A stretch of 64,000 nucleotides of DNA. It comes from Incurvaria masculella. Lineage: Eukaryota > Arthropoda > Insecta > Lepidoptera > Incurvariidae. The position numbers and the translations under genes are program-made. The stretch lies in the NCBI GenBank assembly GCA_946894095.1, contig OX335641.1, positions 2,932,501 to 2,996,500 on the forward strand, written 5' to 3'. This document shows positions 62,748 to 64,000 of this stretch, piece by piece; positions within the stretch are counted from its first letter, which is position 1, and each line of letters opens with the position of its first letter. Under the pieces are notes generated by a model. The model searched no databases, was not told the DNA's origin, and was given only the letters and a program-made list of their open reading frames with translations.

Positions 62748-63102
62748 ATGGCCATTATTAACTGTAACCTGAAAATGCTACAGTTAATATCCTTACAATT
62801 ACATACTCGTGCATTTAATACTTCAAGCAAATTCTGTCGGTCACAATTCCGATGAATAATTTGTAGCTGCATCTGAATGATGCGGTGTCCTGTGGTGATG
62901 AAAATCGCGTATGTCGAGTGGGGCAGGTCAGCACCAAGGTTAGATTTCTGTAAAAAGTCTATTTTAGCCCGGTAAAAAGCGTTTCCGGCCGACAACCGAT
63001 AGTTTGACACTTCCGGTTTCGCGAGGCGTCTAAAGATAAACTTCCTCGACAGTTGAATGATGGCTTTGCCACCGTTACATATAATAGTCGTTGTTCCATT
63101 TT

Positions 63103-63398
63103 AGGGCTCCGTACCCAAAGGGTGCCAAAGGAACCCTATTGCTAAGCCATCGCTGTCCGTCCGTCCATCCGTCCGTCCGTCCATTCGTCCGTCCGTCCGT
63201 CCGTCCGTCCGTCCGTCTGTCACAGAGCTGTATCTCATGAACCGTAATAGGTAGGCAGCTGAAATTTTCACAGAGTGTGTATTTATTTTGCCGCCATAAC
63301 AACAAATAGGTAAAATTTAAAAATAATAAAAATTAAAGGAGCTCCAATAAAAAAAAAAACTTCTTGTGCGAATACGAATCGCACTTGGCCGGTTTTTA
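63103..63398 (+). repeat. Element F, copy 4, with (CCGT)n
   Basis: GGCTCCGTACCCAAAGGGTG start; about 60 bp CCGT/CCAT microsatellite at 63156-63218; CGCACTTGGCCGGTTTTT end. Confidence 0.9.
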
Positions 63399-63403
63399 TG
63401 GAA

Positions 63404-63763
63404 TCTGACATGAATGGCTAATACCATACAACTGACTTCATGATACACCAACACCACATTCCCGAAGGACCCGACCTTCCCTTTATGAGCATGGCTGCAC
63501 TGGATGGAAAACACGGACAATTTTTCATTGGCGCTTCATACATAGTTTTATCCAATGCGGTGGTACCAACCTGGGCTGGTTACCCTACTTCCTTCCCCTA
63601 TAGTTTCACATGGGTTCCTAACCATGGGAAAGCTTGCATCCGCAACGAAATGTACTTATCGACTTGAGAAAAAGAAAGAAAGTGATGCATGATCGGGACG
63701 AGAATATAAACCCATAACCCCTCGCATGAATGGCAAGTCGTCTAGCACCTACACCACGAACTG
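63404..63763 (-). mobile_element. SINE abutting element F copy 4
   Basis: Minus orientation; tail at 63404 touches the T-rich end of element F. Head near 63763 decayed. Confidence 0.75.
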
Positions 63764-63805
63764 TAAAAACAATGCATATTAGAGAACCGATAGTGGTTTA
63801 TGAAT

Positions 63806-64000
63806 GGCCCGTAAGCTATGCTGCCCATACAAACGTAGTTTACTTATCATGTAAAAAACCGCTGTTCCAATTAAATTGATATTTAATATCTAAAATCAGG
63901 GAACCAATATCTGTGTCTGTATGCTTTTGTTTTTTTGAAAAATCCAAACCGAATCAGATGAAAGCAAAAACAAAATCTTAATTCTAATTTTGTTTTCTCT
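63806..64000 (+). repeat. Repeat G, copy 2 (runs off the window)
   Basis: CCCATACAAACGTAGTTTAC and ATATCTGTGTCTGTATGCTT match 45985-46090. Confidence 0.75.

Overview
The window looks like nuclear DNA of a lepidopteran insect. It is AT-rich, densely packed with interspersed repeats, and holds one large multi-exon gene. The repeats are lepidopteran in style: SINEs whose shared body carries either a tRNA-like or a 5S rRNA-like head, elements with a GGGTTCCGTACC start and an internal GTCC microsatellite, RTE/Jockey/CR1-type LINE debris, and TTAA-flanked MITEs. The only host gene I can support is Ino80, the ATPase of the INO80 chromatin-remodelling complex, on the + strand.

Layout. 1-8.6 kb: gene-free, with a small MITE, nested LINE fragments on both strands and shared lepidopteran repeats. 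8.67-9.13 kb: a TTAA-flanked MITE ending just upstream of the Ino80 start codon, followed by a 50-bp tandem duplication. 9.2-35.0 kb: Ino80 in 27 coding exons. When joined, the exons I placed keep a single open frame of 4374 nt (1457 codons plus stop), and all splice phases agree. The exons are very GC-rich and the introns AT-rich. The introns hold decayed copies of exon 2 and exon 10, a young ~430-bp-arm fold-back, many SINEs, an RTE-type LINE tail and several MITEs. 35.0-35.2 kb: 3' UTR with a poly(A) signal.

35.2-64 kb: intergenic, almost wholly repeats. It includes four copies of a MITE family with ~57-bp terminal repeats (one of them in an Ino80 intron), TTAA-flanked elements with 14-bp terminal repeats, 168-bp hairpin MITEs carrying two TGACGTCA sites each, a 682-codon minus-strand non-LTR reverse transcriptase (50.9-53.0 kb), and a frameshifted minus-strand ORF that looks like the C-terminal restriction-like endonuclease of another retroelement (55.3-56.2 kb). 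The stretch 58.1-61.7 kb is AT-rich with nothing recognisable.

How it fits together: Ino80 would make the motor subunit that slides nucleosomes and edits H2A.Z. The encoded protein has an acidic/serine-rich N-terminus, a DBINO region, a split SNF2 ATPase with the INO80-type insertion, and a basic tail with AT-hook motifs. Everything else appears to be mobile DNA and its decay products. The best candidates for undescribed biology are the intron 5 fold-back, the MITE-derived leader with evenly spaced ATGs at the Ino80 start, and the decayed tandem exon copies.
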